DNA of 64,000 bases from JAQVYB01 sp964490935 (GTDB lineage: Bacteria > Verrucomicrobiota > Kiritimatiellia > RZYC01). This document shows, in pieces, positions 26,541 to 34,689 of the stretch; the first letter of the stretch is position 1, and each line of letters begins with the position of its first letter. Location of the stretch: NCBI GenBank assembly GCA_964490935.1, contig CAZBEO010000006.1:7282-71281 (forward strand), read 5' to 3'. The notes under the pieces were generated by a model that was not told the origin of the DNA, did no database searches, and saw only the letters and a list, made by a program, of their open reading frames with translations. The translations under genes were made by a program, and so were the position numbers.

Positions 26541-27497
26541 TTATTGTTTTCCGTGAATCAAGGATTCGGGATAGCGTTCCAGGTAATCGGTCAGATAGCG
26601 CAGGGAGCGTGCGGAGCGGCTGATTTCTTCGAGCGCATGCTGCGTTTGATAATTCAACGGAGACTGGCGTTTCAGCAAGTCGCTGACCTGGTCGGCCAGC
26701 TTCGTGGCGCTCTGCACGAAGGGCTCGATTTGGGGCTGTATACTGGTCAGCAATGCCTGCAACTGGTGCATGGTTTCGTTCAGGGATTCGAGGGAGCCAG
26801 CGGCCTCCTTCATCATGGGCTCCAGATCCCGGTTGATGGTGGCAGCCATCTGGTCAATCTGTTTGAGGGCACCAGCGGCACTGGCCACGGCCTGCTGCGT
26901 GGATTCCGAGGTCACAATGTCGGATATGCCCTTCATGGCGGAATGCACATCATACACAATTTCCTTGAGCGGGAGTTCCTGCACCTCGACCGCCATGCGG
27001 CGCAGAGGCGACAACGTGGTGGGCATCTGCCAGCAGCCAGAGACGGCTGTTTCCTGTCGTTGCATCGGCATATCCGGGAAGAGGCCCAGCTCGATTTTCA
27101 GTTTGCCGGTCAGCAGACTTTGCGAGGCGAGGCGGGCGCGCATCCCCTGGCTGACGAGATATTCCATGCCGTCTTCTATCCGGTTAAACTCCTTGTCATC
27201 TCCAATGTAGCCGATGCGCCCACCCTCGAGGCGAAAGGTCACCGGGCGGATGATTTTTTTGCTGACGGCCCGGTCCATAATAAGGCGCACGTCCGTCACG
27301 GTGCCGACACGTACCCCCTGAAACTCCACCGGAGCGCCAATGTCGAGTCCGGTAATGGACTCCTCAAAAAAGGCCACGCAGTTGAAATGCTCCTCGAAGA
27401 GCCCGCCTCCGCTCAGGATGAGTATCCCGGAAACGGCCAAGGCAATCGCGCCCATCACGAACGCGCCAATCAACGTGGGATTTGCTTTCCTGCTCAT
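26541..27497 (-). CDS. mlaD: MlaD-family MCE-domain protein
   Basis: 318 residues: an N-terminal membrane anchor (LIGAFVMGAIALAVSGILIL), an MCE domain with ESITGLDIGAPVEFQGVRVG at about residue 45, and a long coiled-coil tail (about 150-300) that may form a tube. ATG 27497 overlaps the preceding ATPase stop as ATGA. MCE proteins form hexameric rings that carry phospholipids between inner and outer membranes. The longer reading to 27578 would run back into the ATPase gene. Confidence 0.9.
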   Translation of the reverse strand: MSRKANPTLIGAFVMGAIALAVSGILILSGGGLFEEHFNCVAFFEESITGLDIGAPVEFQGVRVGTVTDVRLIMDRAVSKKIIRPVTFRLEGGRIGYIGDDKEFNRIEDGMEYLVSQGMRARLASQSLLTGKLKIELGLFPDMPMQRQETAVSGCWQMPTTLSPLRRMAVEVQELPLKEIVYDVHSAMKGISDIVTSESTQQAVASAAGALKQIDQMAATINRDLEPMMKEAAGSLESLNETMHQLQALLTSIQPQIEPFVQSATKLADQVSDLLKRQSPLNYQTQHALEEISRSARSLRYLTDYLERYPESLIHGKQ

Positions 27498-28285
27498 ACC
27501 TTCACCTCTTCCTGCTCCGTCTTCAGTGGTGTCTCGTTTCCTCGATTGAGGAAACGTCGCACCTTTTCTTCCGGGCACTGGTTTATCAATTTGCGAGGGT
27601 CTCCTTCGGCAATCATCGTGTGCGTCTCGTCATCCAGAAACAAGGCGCGCGTAGCAATGGCAAAGATACTGGCCAGTTCATGGGTCACAATCACAATGGT
27701 GGCACCCAGGCTTTCGCGCAGTTCGATAATCAGATCATCCAGCCGCTTGGCGCTGATCGGATCGAGCCCGGCCGAGGGCTCGTCAAAATAGAGAATTTCG
27801 GGATCGAGGGCCATCGCACGCGCCAGGCCAGCGCGTTTTTTCATGCCTCCACTAATTTCCGAGGGATAAAACCCGCCGAATCCAGCCAATCCCACCAGGG
27901 CCAGTTTCAGATTCACCACATCACGGATTTCGCGGGCGGAAAGAGCTGTATAGGCCTCAAGCGGGACGGCAATGTTTTCGGCCAGCGTCATGGAACTCCA
28001 CAATGCGCCGCTCTGATAGAGAATACCGGTCCGCCGCATCAGGGCGCGGCGCGTTTCCGGCTCCGCCGCCCACAAATCCGTTTTGCCGTAGAGTACCCGG
28101 CCCTGCGCCGGGCGGTGCAGGCCAATCAGATGCCGCAGCAGCGTGCTTTTCCCACAGCCGCTACCGCCCATGATCACAAACGTTTCCCCGCGCCGAATAC
28201 TGAAGGTCAGATTCTGTTGAATCACAAAATCTCCAAAGGCCATGGTTAACTCTTCCACGCGGATATGAGTGTCGTTTGCCTGCAT
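27494..28285 (-). CDS. mlaF: MlaF-type ABC transporter ATPase
   Basis: 263 residues. Motifs are Walker A MGGSGCGKSTLLRHL, Q-loop GILYQSGALWSSMTL, signature EISGGMKKRAGLARAM, Walker B ILYFDEPSAGLDP and VTHELAS. The GALWSSMT and SGGMKKR forms are typical of MlaF. ATG 28285 lies one base after the mlaE stop with AGGA upstream; the longer reading to 28489 lies inside mlaE and is rejected. It drives lipid movement through the MlaE permease. Confidence 0.94.
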   Translation of the reverse strand: MQANDTHIRVEELTMAFGDFVIQQNLTFSIRRGETFVIMGGSGCGKSTLLRHLIGLHRPAQGRVLYGKTDLWAAEPETRRALMRRTGILYQSGALWSSMTLAENIAVPLEAYTALSAREIRDVVNLKLALVGLAGFGGFYPSEISGGMKKRAGLARAMALDPEILYFDEPSAGLDPISAKRLDDLIIELRESLGATIVIVTHELASIFAIATRALFLDDETHTMIAEGDPRKLINQCPEEKVRRFLNRGNETPLKTEQEEVKV

Positions 28286-28286
28286 C

Positions 28287-29429
28287 TTAAAATCCTGTGA
28301 AGGTGAAGATAATGGAGAGAATCGAATCCGCCACAATGATATACACAATGGCGTGTACCACGGCGGAGGTGGTGGCATCACCCACCGCAGAGGCACTGCG
28401 TCCGCAGCGAATCCCCCGCATGCAACCCGAGAAAGCCACCAGCACACCAAACACCACGCTCTTGATGAGCCCCGAAGCAACGGCGTCAAATGTAATGGCC
28501 TTAACCGTTTCCAGATAATACTGCGTCGGGGTCAGGTCCATCATTAAAACCCCCACCAAGGCACCGCCGATGATGCCCAGCACGTTCGAGAAAATGGTCA
28601 GCAGCGGCATCATGAGAATCAGGGCAATCATCCGGGGCAACACCAGAAATTCCATGGGCGAGAAACCCATCGTCTGGAGGGCATCCACCTCTTCGTTCAC
28701 CTGCATGGTACCCAGGCGTGCCGCAAAGGAGGCACCGGTGCGACCCGCCATGATGATGCCCGTCATCAGCGCACCCATTTCGCGCACCATGCCGATGCCC
28801 ACCAAGTCCGCCATATACACCTCCGCCCCAAACAGCTTGAGCTGAATCGAACCCAGAAAGGCCAAAATCATACCCACCAGCACGCTGATCAGCGAAACAA
28901 TCGGCAGCGCCTCCGGCCCACATTCCTGAATGACCGACCAAAAATCCACCCTACGCATCCGCGCACGCCCACGAAGCAGAGCGCCGAACGCCAGCAGCGT
29001 TTCGCCCAGAAACGACATCGTTTTTTTGCAGTCGTCCAGCGTGGCCAGCGCCGACTGACCAACTCGAGCAAAAAAAGACCCGCCGGTCTCTTTTCGGTGT
29101 TCCTCGGTACGGTCCGGCACCGCCTGAGCCAGCCGCAACATCCGCTCGATGCCGGGTGCGAATCCCTCCAGGCTCACAGGCAGTTTCGATTCGGCGGCAC
29201 GCTGATAAACGTGCTGAAGAAAAATCAGGCAGGCGCTGTCCCACTCGGTAATCCCCGAGCCCTCGAGCACGATTGCGGAGGGCACTGCGCCCACGCTCAG
29301 TGCCTCGCCAACGAAATCCGGTGCTGCGCGTTCATCCTGAAAGCGCCATGCGCCGCTCATACGAATCGTCAGCGGGCCTTCGGGACTCCGGACACACTCG
29401 ATTTTATCGGTCTTCGTATTTTCATTCAT
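28287..29429 (-). CDS. mlaE: MlaE-type permease with N-terminal STAS domain
   Basis: 380 residues. The first 110 form a STAS-like domain (IRMSGAWRFQDE, AIVLEGSGITEWDSACLIFL), corresponding to a built-in MlaB. The rest is the MlaE permease with LLRGRARMRRVDFWSVIQE, SVLVGMILAFLGSIQL, MTGIIMAGRTGASFAARLG and a final hydrophobic helix. Fusion of STAS to the permease occurs in several phyla and explains why no separate mlaB is present. It is the first gene of the mlaE-F-D-pqiC-NTase-GHMP run. Confidence 0.93.
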   Translation of the reverse strand: MNENTKTDKIECVRSPEGPLTIRMSGAWRFQDERAAPDFVGEALSVGAVPSAIVLEGSGITEWDSACLIFLQHVYQRAAESKLPVSLEGFAPGIERMLRLAQAVPDRTEEHRKETGGSFFARVGQSALATLDDCKKTMSFLGETLLAFGALLRGRARMRRVDFWSVIQECGPEALPIVSLISVLVGMILAFLGSIQLKLFGAEVYMADLVGIGMVREMGALMTGIIMAGRTGASFAARLGTMQVNEEVDALQTMGFSPMEFLVLPRMIALILMMPLLTIFSNVLGIIGGALVGVLMMDLTPTQYYLETVKAITFDAVASGLIKSVVFGVLVAFSGCMRGIRCGRSASAVGDATTSAVVHAIVYIIVADSILSIIFTFTGF

Positions 29430-29535
29430 CACAGCGGGCTCTTCCTAAAAATTAGTCCCGTGGAATTTAGCGGACCCGCGCTGGCAAGTCACGCAAAACA
29501 AGGGTGTAAAAGAGAAAGAATAGTGAGACATTGAT

Positions 29536-29564
29536 TAGACATTTTCGAGGGCGCTTATTATGCT
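29536..29564 (+). promoter_or_regulatory. Possible sigma-70 promoter for the Cache-MCP pair
   Basis: TAGACA at 29536-29541 and TATGCT at 29559-29564 are separated by 17 bases, about 110 bases before the Cache gene. The match is moderate and rests on spacing only. Confidence 0.35.
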
Positions 29565-29616
29565 GGATGAACGATGGTACCGTTCCAAAGGAGTCCGACG
29601 CTGGTTTGGTATCTTC

Positions 29617-29644
29617 TGAACGGCATATATACGTTCCGTTCAGA
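29617..29644 (+). promoter_or_regulatory. Inverted repeat in the Cache-gene leader
   Basis: CTGAACGG and CCGTTCAG (8 bp) flank a 12-base A/T-rich centre. It lies 30 bases before the start codon and could be an operator or a leader hairpin. Confidence 0.4.
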
Positions 29645-29673
29645 TCGGGAAAAAATCATAAAGGAGAGTGAGT

Positions 29674-30240
29674 ATGAGTTCAGCAGCAAGAATAAAAGCG
29701 GTGTGTTTAGCGATCGGCGTTTTGGCGTCGAGCTATGCGATGGCGGAGGTCTCTTCGGAGGAATTGAATGCGCAAAGTGAAGCGAAGGCCAAGGCGACGG
29801 AAAACGTAAAACCGACGCCGGAAATGGTCAAAGCAAAAGTGCTTGAAGCCTGCGCCCTGGTGGAGCAAGAGGGCGCGGCAGCCCTGCCGAAGATGCAGGG
29901 ATCGGATACGGACTTCATCTTTGCCGGGACCTATGTGTGGATTAACGACATGGACTGCATCATGGTCATGCATCCGATGAAGTACAAATTGAATGGGAAA
30001 CCATTGATGAACATTAAGGACACCAACGGCAAGGCTTTGTTTGTCGAGTTCGTCAATGTCTGTCGTGACAAGGGAGAGGGCTGGGCGGATTATATGTGGC
30101 CGAAGCCGGGCGAAACGACGCCTGTTCCAAAGGTCTCTTTTGTGAAAAAGGCCGTCACCCCGGATGGACAGGAGTGGGTTGTAGGTTCCGGTCTGTACGA
30201 TGTGCCTGCAGAGGAAATAAACACCCTGGTGAATAACTAG
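29674..30240 (+). CDS. Secreted single-Cache-domain protein
   Basis: 188 residues. ATG 29674 has AAGGAG eight bases upstream. A signal peptide ends near SSYAMA. Then comes a helical segment and a Cache-like sensor domain with FIFAGTYVWINDMDCIMVMH, KPLMNIKDTNGKALFVEF, GWADYMWPKPGE and WVVGSGLYD. Such soluble sCache_2 proteins resemble the ligand-binding part of chemoreceptors that sense small organic acids. The next gene is a chemoreceptor, so a periplasmic binding partner is plausible though not shown. Confidence 0.83.
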   Translation: MSSAARIKAVCLAIGVLASSYAMAEVSSEELNAQSEAKAKATENVKPTPEMVKAKVLEACALVEQEGAAALPKMQGSDTDFIFAGTYVWINDMDCIMVMHPMKYKLNGKPLMNIKDTNGKALFVEFVNVCRDKGEGWADYMWPKPGETTPVPKVSFVKKAVTPDGQEWVVGSGLYDVPAEEINTLVNN

Positions 30241-30258
30241 GCGTAATCTGTCGATGAG

Positions 30259-30294
30259 CCATGCAGAGCCGCGCTGAAGCGCGGCTCTGCATGG
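30259..30294 (+). other. 16-bp perfect hairpin between the Cache and MCP genes
   Basis: CCATGCAGAGCCGCGC pairs perfectly with GCGCGGCTCTGCATGG around a TGAA loop. No T-run follows, so it is probably an intercistronic stabiliser or attenuator giving different levels of the two proteins. It could also be a mobile palindrome. Confidence 0.7.
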
Positions 30295-30316
30295 AGTCCG
30301 GCACGGAGGATTTATC

Positions 30317-33300
30317 ATGAGCGTTTTGAAAGCATTGAGCAATTTGACGGTTAAGAGCAAGCTGATCGGGCTGGCCTTGTTTTCGATGTTGCTGATCGCC
30401 GGTATCGTGGCGGTCGGCATGGTCAACTATCTGAAAATTTCCTCCGCGCTCCTGGTCAAAGATCAGATTTATGTCATTTCAGAGGAGTTGCTTGATGCAC
30501 GGGTTGCGGAGAAATCGTACCTGCAGTTTCACGACAAGGAGTATGCAGATAGCTTGGTGAGCATTGCGGCGCGGGCCCGGGAGAGCGCAGAAAAGCTGAC
30601 ACAGGAGAAACTTGGAGCGGCCCAGCAGAAGCTTGTCGGTGATATTTCCGAGCGGACACAGAATTACAGCGACAAGTTCAATGAGTTGGTCGAAGTCTAT
30701 GCGGAGCGGGTTACGTGCAGAGAAACCATGAACGCGGCGTCTGTCCAGGCAGATGAAGTTCTTTCCAAGGTCTTGAGAACCATCGGCGATCTGGAATACG
30801 AATTGATGCTGGACGGCGATTCGCTTACGGCGCAGCAGAGCGCCATATTGGGTTCGGCTGGCGATTGCAGAGTCTATCTCGCGGTGGCCAACAGCATGCA
30901 AAAAGCGTCCGTCATAAGCGGAGACTTGGCCGATTATGCCGCCTATACCAACTATATAGGGGGTTCCGCCGCTCTATCACTGAGCGCCCTGGAGGTTGCT
31001 GCCAATAGCCTGGGTACGGTGCGCGACGTCAGCATGAAGGATATTGCAAAAGCCTTTCTGGATTCCGTGGCGGAGTATAAAACAGCATCTGGCAGGGCTC
31101 AGGATTTGTTTGTTCAAGAGCGGGCGATGACTCGGGAATTGGACGCCATCGGCACCGCCACCCAGGAGCAGGCAGGTCAATTGATTGCCGGGGCCGCTGA
31201 ATCGGTCGCGGCGACACAGCGTGCGGTCATTCGGATGATCACCTTGTTTCTTGTTGTGGGTATATTCCTCTTCGTGGTGGTGGTCGTGATCATCATCGTT
31301 TCCATTACGCGCCCGATTTCATTGATCACCAACGTGGCCACCGTTTTTCAAACAGGCGATTTTTCCGCTGAGATTTCGTATCGTTCCAAAAATGAAATAG
31401 GTCAATTGGCGGATGCCTTCCGAAGCATGGCTCTTGCTCAGTCTAAAAAAATAGATGCGGCGGCAGCGATTTCAGACGGCGATTTGTCGGTCCAGATCGA
31501 ATTGATGTCCGATCGTGACGCCTTGGGGAAATCCCTACAATCCATGGTTCGGGTGCTTCAGGATGTGATTCGGCAAAATGAAGTGACCTGTCAGGCCCAG
31601 CAGGCGGGGGACCTTGACGCCCGTAACTGCCTGGATGGCTTGAGGGGCGACTACCAGACGCTGGCGGGTGGAGTAAACGCAGCGCTCGATAGTATCGCGC
31701 TGCCGATCGTTGAAGGGATCGGGATGCTCAATGAATATGCCCAGGGCGATGTGAGCCGCGAGATGCGCGAGCTGCCCGGAAAACAGATGATGCTTACGGA
31801 CGGTTTGCGGAATATCCGCAGTAATCTTCAGAACATGATCGAAGATGCCCGGAGCCTTGCCCAGGCGGGGGCGGAAGGGCGCTTGAGTTTCCGGGCGGAT
31901 ACCACCAGGCTGCACGGGGATTTCCGCACCATTATCCAGGGGATCAACGATACGCTGGACCATGTGCTGGTTCCCATGCAGGAGGGGATGGAGGTCATCT
32001 CCCGCCTTTCTCAGTCCGAATTTGTGCGGATGGAAAAGGAGTATCCGGGCGATTACGCCGTGATACGCCGCAACGTGAATCACGTATCCGATCCGTTGGC
32101 CACCATGACCGGGGAATTTGAAGGACTGGCGGCCGCAGTCAAAGAAGGCGATTTGGCGTTTCGCGCCAACGCCGAGGCCTTTGATGGTGCCTATCGTCGT
32201 ATCGTGGATGTGGTCAACGCCTCTCTGGAGGCTGTGGCCACACCGATTCGGGAGGCTGGCGAAGTGCTTGGTGCCGCCGCAGAGCAGGACCTTACCGTGC
32301 GTGTCAGGGGCCGGTACAACGGGCAACTGGCGGAGTTTAAGGATAACGTCAATACGACCATCGAGAGGCTGAACGATGCGCTGGGGCAGGTGGCGCTCAC
32401 CGTGAGTCAGGTGAACTCGGGCGCGGAGCAGATCAGCGACGCGAGTCAGTCGCTCTCACAGGGGGCGACGGAACAGGCGTCATCGCTGCAGGAGATTACC
32501 AGTTCCATGGCGGAAATCGCTTCCCAGGCCAAGACGAACGCCGAGAATGCGAACCAGGCCAACAGCTTGGCCGATGCGGTGCGCAAGTCGGCGGAGAAGG
32601 GGTCGGCACAGATGACGCAGATGACGGGCGCGATGGATTCCATTAATGCATCCAGCGCGCAGATCGCCAAGATCATCAAGGTGATTGATGATATTGCATT
32701 CCAGACCAACCTGCTGGCGTTAAATGCGGCGGTCGAGGCGGCGCGTGCCGGTCGTCACGGCAAGGGTTTTGCCGTGGTGGCGGATGAAGTGCGCAATCTG
32801 GCGGGTCGCAGCGCGAAGGCGGCGAAGGAAACGGCGGAGCTGATCGAATCTTCCGGCGCAAAGGCCAATGCCGGCATGCAGGTGGCGAATGCCACGGCGG
32901 AGTCCTTCAAAGATATCGTGGACGGGATCGTAAAGACGAATGATCTGGTGGGCGAGATTGCGGCAGCGTCGAGTGAGCAGGCGCAGGGCGTATCGCAAAT
33001 CAACATCGGGTTGAGCCAGGTGGATCAAGTCACGCAGCAGAATACGGCCAACGCCGAGGAAACGGCATCGGCGGCGCAGGAATTGAGCAGTCAATCCGTG
33101 CGCCTGCACACACTGGTTGCGAAATTCCGGCTGAGTGGGGCAGCGGAAGAGGGTGAGGCGAAGTCCAGTGGCCGAGCGCTTCCGGCGGCATCGGAGTCTT
33201 CGTGGGGCCATGGGGACGAGGCGTCGAACGACAAGAGCATAATGAAGTGGTCGGAGGAGTTTTCCGTGGGGAACGGAAAGATGGATGCGCAGCATAAACG

Positions 33301-33625
33301 CCTGTTTGGGTTGATCAATAAGGTATACGGGGCGTTGCAAAGCGGCAAAGGCAATGAACAGGCGTTGGCGATTCTGGAGGAACTGGCGGATTACACACAG
33401 ACGCACTTTTCGGAAGAAGAAGCTCTGATGCGTCTGTATAACTATCCAGGCCTCGATGAGCAGGTGGAGACGCACCGCGCTTTTGTTCAGAAGGTGGTTG
33501 ATTTACAGGAGAGCGCACGGAAGGGACAGCCTTTGGGTGCCCGGGTCTTTATTTTCCTGAAAGATTGGCTGACGACGCATATTTGCAAACTGGACAAACA
33601 ATACAGCGATTATCTGCCGGAGTGA
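30317..33625 (+). CDS. Methyl-accepting chemotaxis protein with C-terminal hemerythrin domain
   Basis: 1,102 residues. A transmembrane helix near 15-40, a periplasmic helical sensor of about 260 residues, a second helix near 305-335 (FLVVGIFLFVVVVVIIIVSI), then HAMP and several HAMP-like repeats (about 340-700). The signalling hairpin tip is at about 785 (DDIAFQTNLLALNAAVEAAR). From about 975 a bacteriohemerythrin domain follows: MKWSEEFSVGNGKMDAQHKR, TQTHFSEEE, ETHRAF and LTTHICKLD, the full His/Glu/Asp di-iron set. The C-terminal domain should bind O2 or NO in the cytoplasm, so the receptor may combine periplasmic and oxygen signals. GGAGG precedes ATG 30317. Confidence 0.94.
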   Translation: MSVLKALSNLTVKSKLIGLALFSMLLIAGIVAVGMVNYLKISSALLVKDQIYVISEELLDARVAEKSYLQFHDKEYADSLVSIAARARESAEKLTQEKLGAAQQKLVGDISERTQNYSDKFNELVEVYAERVTCRETMNAASVQADEVLSKVLRTIGDLEYELMLDGDSLTAQQSAILGSAGDCRVYLAVANSMQKASVISGDLADYAAYTNYIGGSAALSLSALEVAANSLGTVRDVSMKDIAKAFLDSVAEYKTASGRAQDLFVQERAMTRELDAIGTATQEQAGQLIAGAAESVAATQRAVIRMITLFLVVGIFLFVVVVVIIIVSITRPISLITNVATVFQTGDFSAEISYRSKNEIGQLADAFRSMALAQSKKIDAAAAISDGDLSVQIELMSDRDALGKSLQSMVRVLQDVIRQNEVTCQAQQAGDLDARNCLDGLRGDYQTLAGGVNAALDSIALPIVEGIGMLNEYAQGDVSREMRELPGKQMMLTDGLRNIRSNLQNMIEDARSLAQAGAEGRLSFRADTTRLHGDFRTIIQGINDTLDHVLVPMQEGMEVISRLSQSEFVRMEKEYPGDYAVIRRNVNHVSDPLATMTGEFEGLAAAVKEGDLAFRANAEAFDGAYRRIVDVVNASLEAVATPIREAGEVLGAAAEQDLTVRVRGRYNGQLAEFKDNVNTTIERLNDALGQVALTVSQVNSGAEQISDASQSLSQGATEQASSLQEITSSMAEIASQAKTNAENANQANSLADAVRKSAEKGSAQMTQMTGAMDSINASSAQIAKIIKVIDDIAFQTNLLALNAAVEAARAGRHGKGFAVVADEVRNLAGRSAKAAKETAELIESSGAKANAGMQVANATAESFKDIVDGIVKTNDLVGEIAAASSEQAQGVSQINIGLSQVDQVTQQNTANAEETASAAQELSSQSVRLHTLVAKFRLSGAAEEGEAKSSGRALPAASESSWGHGDEASNDKSIMKWSEEFSVGNGKMDAQHKRLFGLINKVYGALQSGKGNEQALAILEELADYTQTHFSEEEALMRLYNYPGLDEQVETHRAFVQKVVDLQESARKGQPLGARVFIFLKDWLTTHICKLDKQYSDYLPE

Positions 33626-34101
33626 CGAAAAAAATCAGGCAAGCCTATCAGGCGGATTGGATTGGCCTGTTGCGTGATGCAGGATTAACGGTGGTTTCCT
33701 ATCTTCCCGAAAACAGTCTGCTCCTGCGCGGGAGCGAAGCGGCCTTGGTGCGTGGACGCGGCTTTGCCTTTGTGGAATGGATGGGGCCTTATCTGCCGGA
33801 GTATAAGCAGGGAAAATCCTGGGCGAGGTCTGAAGATAGAGCCTCGTGGCAGGCCTTGAATCCGGTGGCGGGGAAGCGCGATGCTCCCGGGCGCATGGCC
33901 TTTGATGGGATACCGCCGGACCAGCTCAATGTGATGACGCCTCGGGCGGAGGATGCAGAGTCCGTGCGACATTTCCTTGAAACCCACGGGGCCGTGGTGA
34001 CGGCGGTCAGCACCAGTGGCGTAAAAGGATTTTTGCGCACGGAGATTCCGCCGTCGTTGGTTGACGAACTCACGGCGCGGGCGGATTGGAATTGCCAGTG
34101 A
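33622..34101 (+). pseudogene. S8 serine protease remnant, N-terminal part
   Basis: GTG 33622 overlaps the MCP stop. The 159 residues resemble the propeptide region of large S8 proteases seen in PVC bacteria (WIGLLRDAGLTVVSYLPENS, GRGFAFVEWMGPYLPEYK, TAVSTSGVKGFLRTEIPPS). Translation stops at 34101, before the catalytic Asp and His motifs of subtilases. It is most likely the surviving 5' part of a deleted gene; a free-standing small protein is less likely. Confidence 0.55.
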
Positions 34102-34688
34102 ATCTGAACGAATTATTCCTGCCGTGCTATGAACTGGGCGCACGTATTCATTCCGACAGTTGGGGCGACTCGGAACGCAGCTACCGACTGGAAACCTATC
34201 AGATCGATGTCATTTCCAATTGTTTCATTGAAGCACTGACTCCATCACAGGCTGTCGCCTATTACTCCTCGACCAACGATCCATGCCTCAATGCCGATGG
34301 ACATCTGCTTCCCGCATCACCCGTGAAAGACCACGCCGAATCGACAGTGGTGAAGGACATCGACGGAGAGGGTGCTTGGGATGATCCTTCTGTAACCAAT
34401 CAGCACGGCATTGCCGATCTCGGTGCGGATGAATGGGTGGATAACGATCTGGATGCGGAGTCGTTTCTTGCTCTCGCGCTGATGGATTTGGATGCCGAAT
34501 CCGGTTCGCAGAAGGTGGCGTGGTCCAGCGTGGCAGGGCGACATTATGCCGTCCTGCATACGACGAATCTAGTCGAAGATGCTTGGTTGCCTCTTGCGAC
34601 CAACCTGCCGGCCCATCCGCCGCAGAACGTCTATACCGCATCACTGGAGCAGACGCTGGGCTGCTACCTCATCCGCGTCGAAAGGTAA
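34086..34688 (+). pseudogene. Chimeric remnant: S8 protease segment joined to a beta-helix C-terminus
   Basis: The segment YELGARIHSDSWGDSE looks like the S8 block just before the protease's second half. It passes at about 34200 into a different pattern: NDPCLNADGHLLPASPV, then DIDGEGAWDD and IADLGADEW, typical of parallel-beta-helix proteins ending in a choice-of-anchor Q-like repeat. The last 80 residues (YAVLHTTNLVEDAWLPLATN... YLIRVER) match a C-terminal module common in Verrucomicrobia-type secreted proteins. There is no start codon with a ribosome site. Two genes appear joined by deletion, so the region is read as decayed. Confidence 0.55.
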
Positions 34689-34689
34689 C

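Noticed and set aside
28286..28489. 68-residue N-terminal extension of the mlaF-like ATPase
   Set aside because: It lies inside mlaE and reads as Trp/Pro-rich shadow sequence; the ATG at 28285 one base after mlaE is the natural start.
30259..30294. Rho-independent terminator after the Cache gene
   Set aside because: The stem is strong but is followed by AGTCCGGC, not a T-run, and the next gene starts 22 bases later on the same strand.
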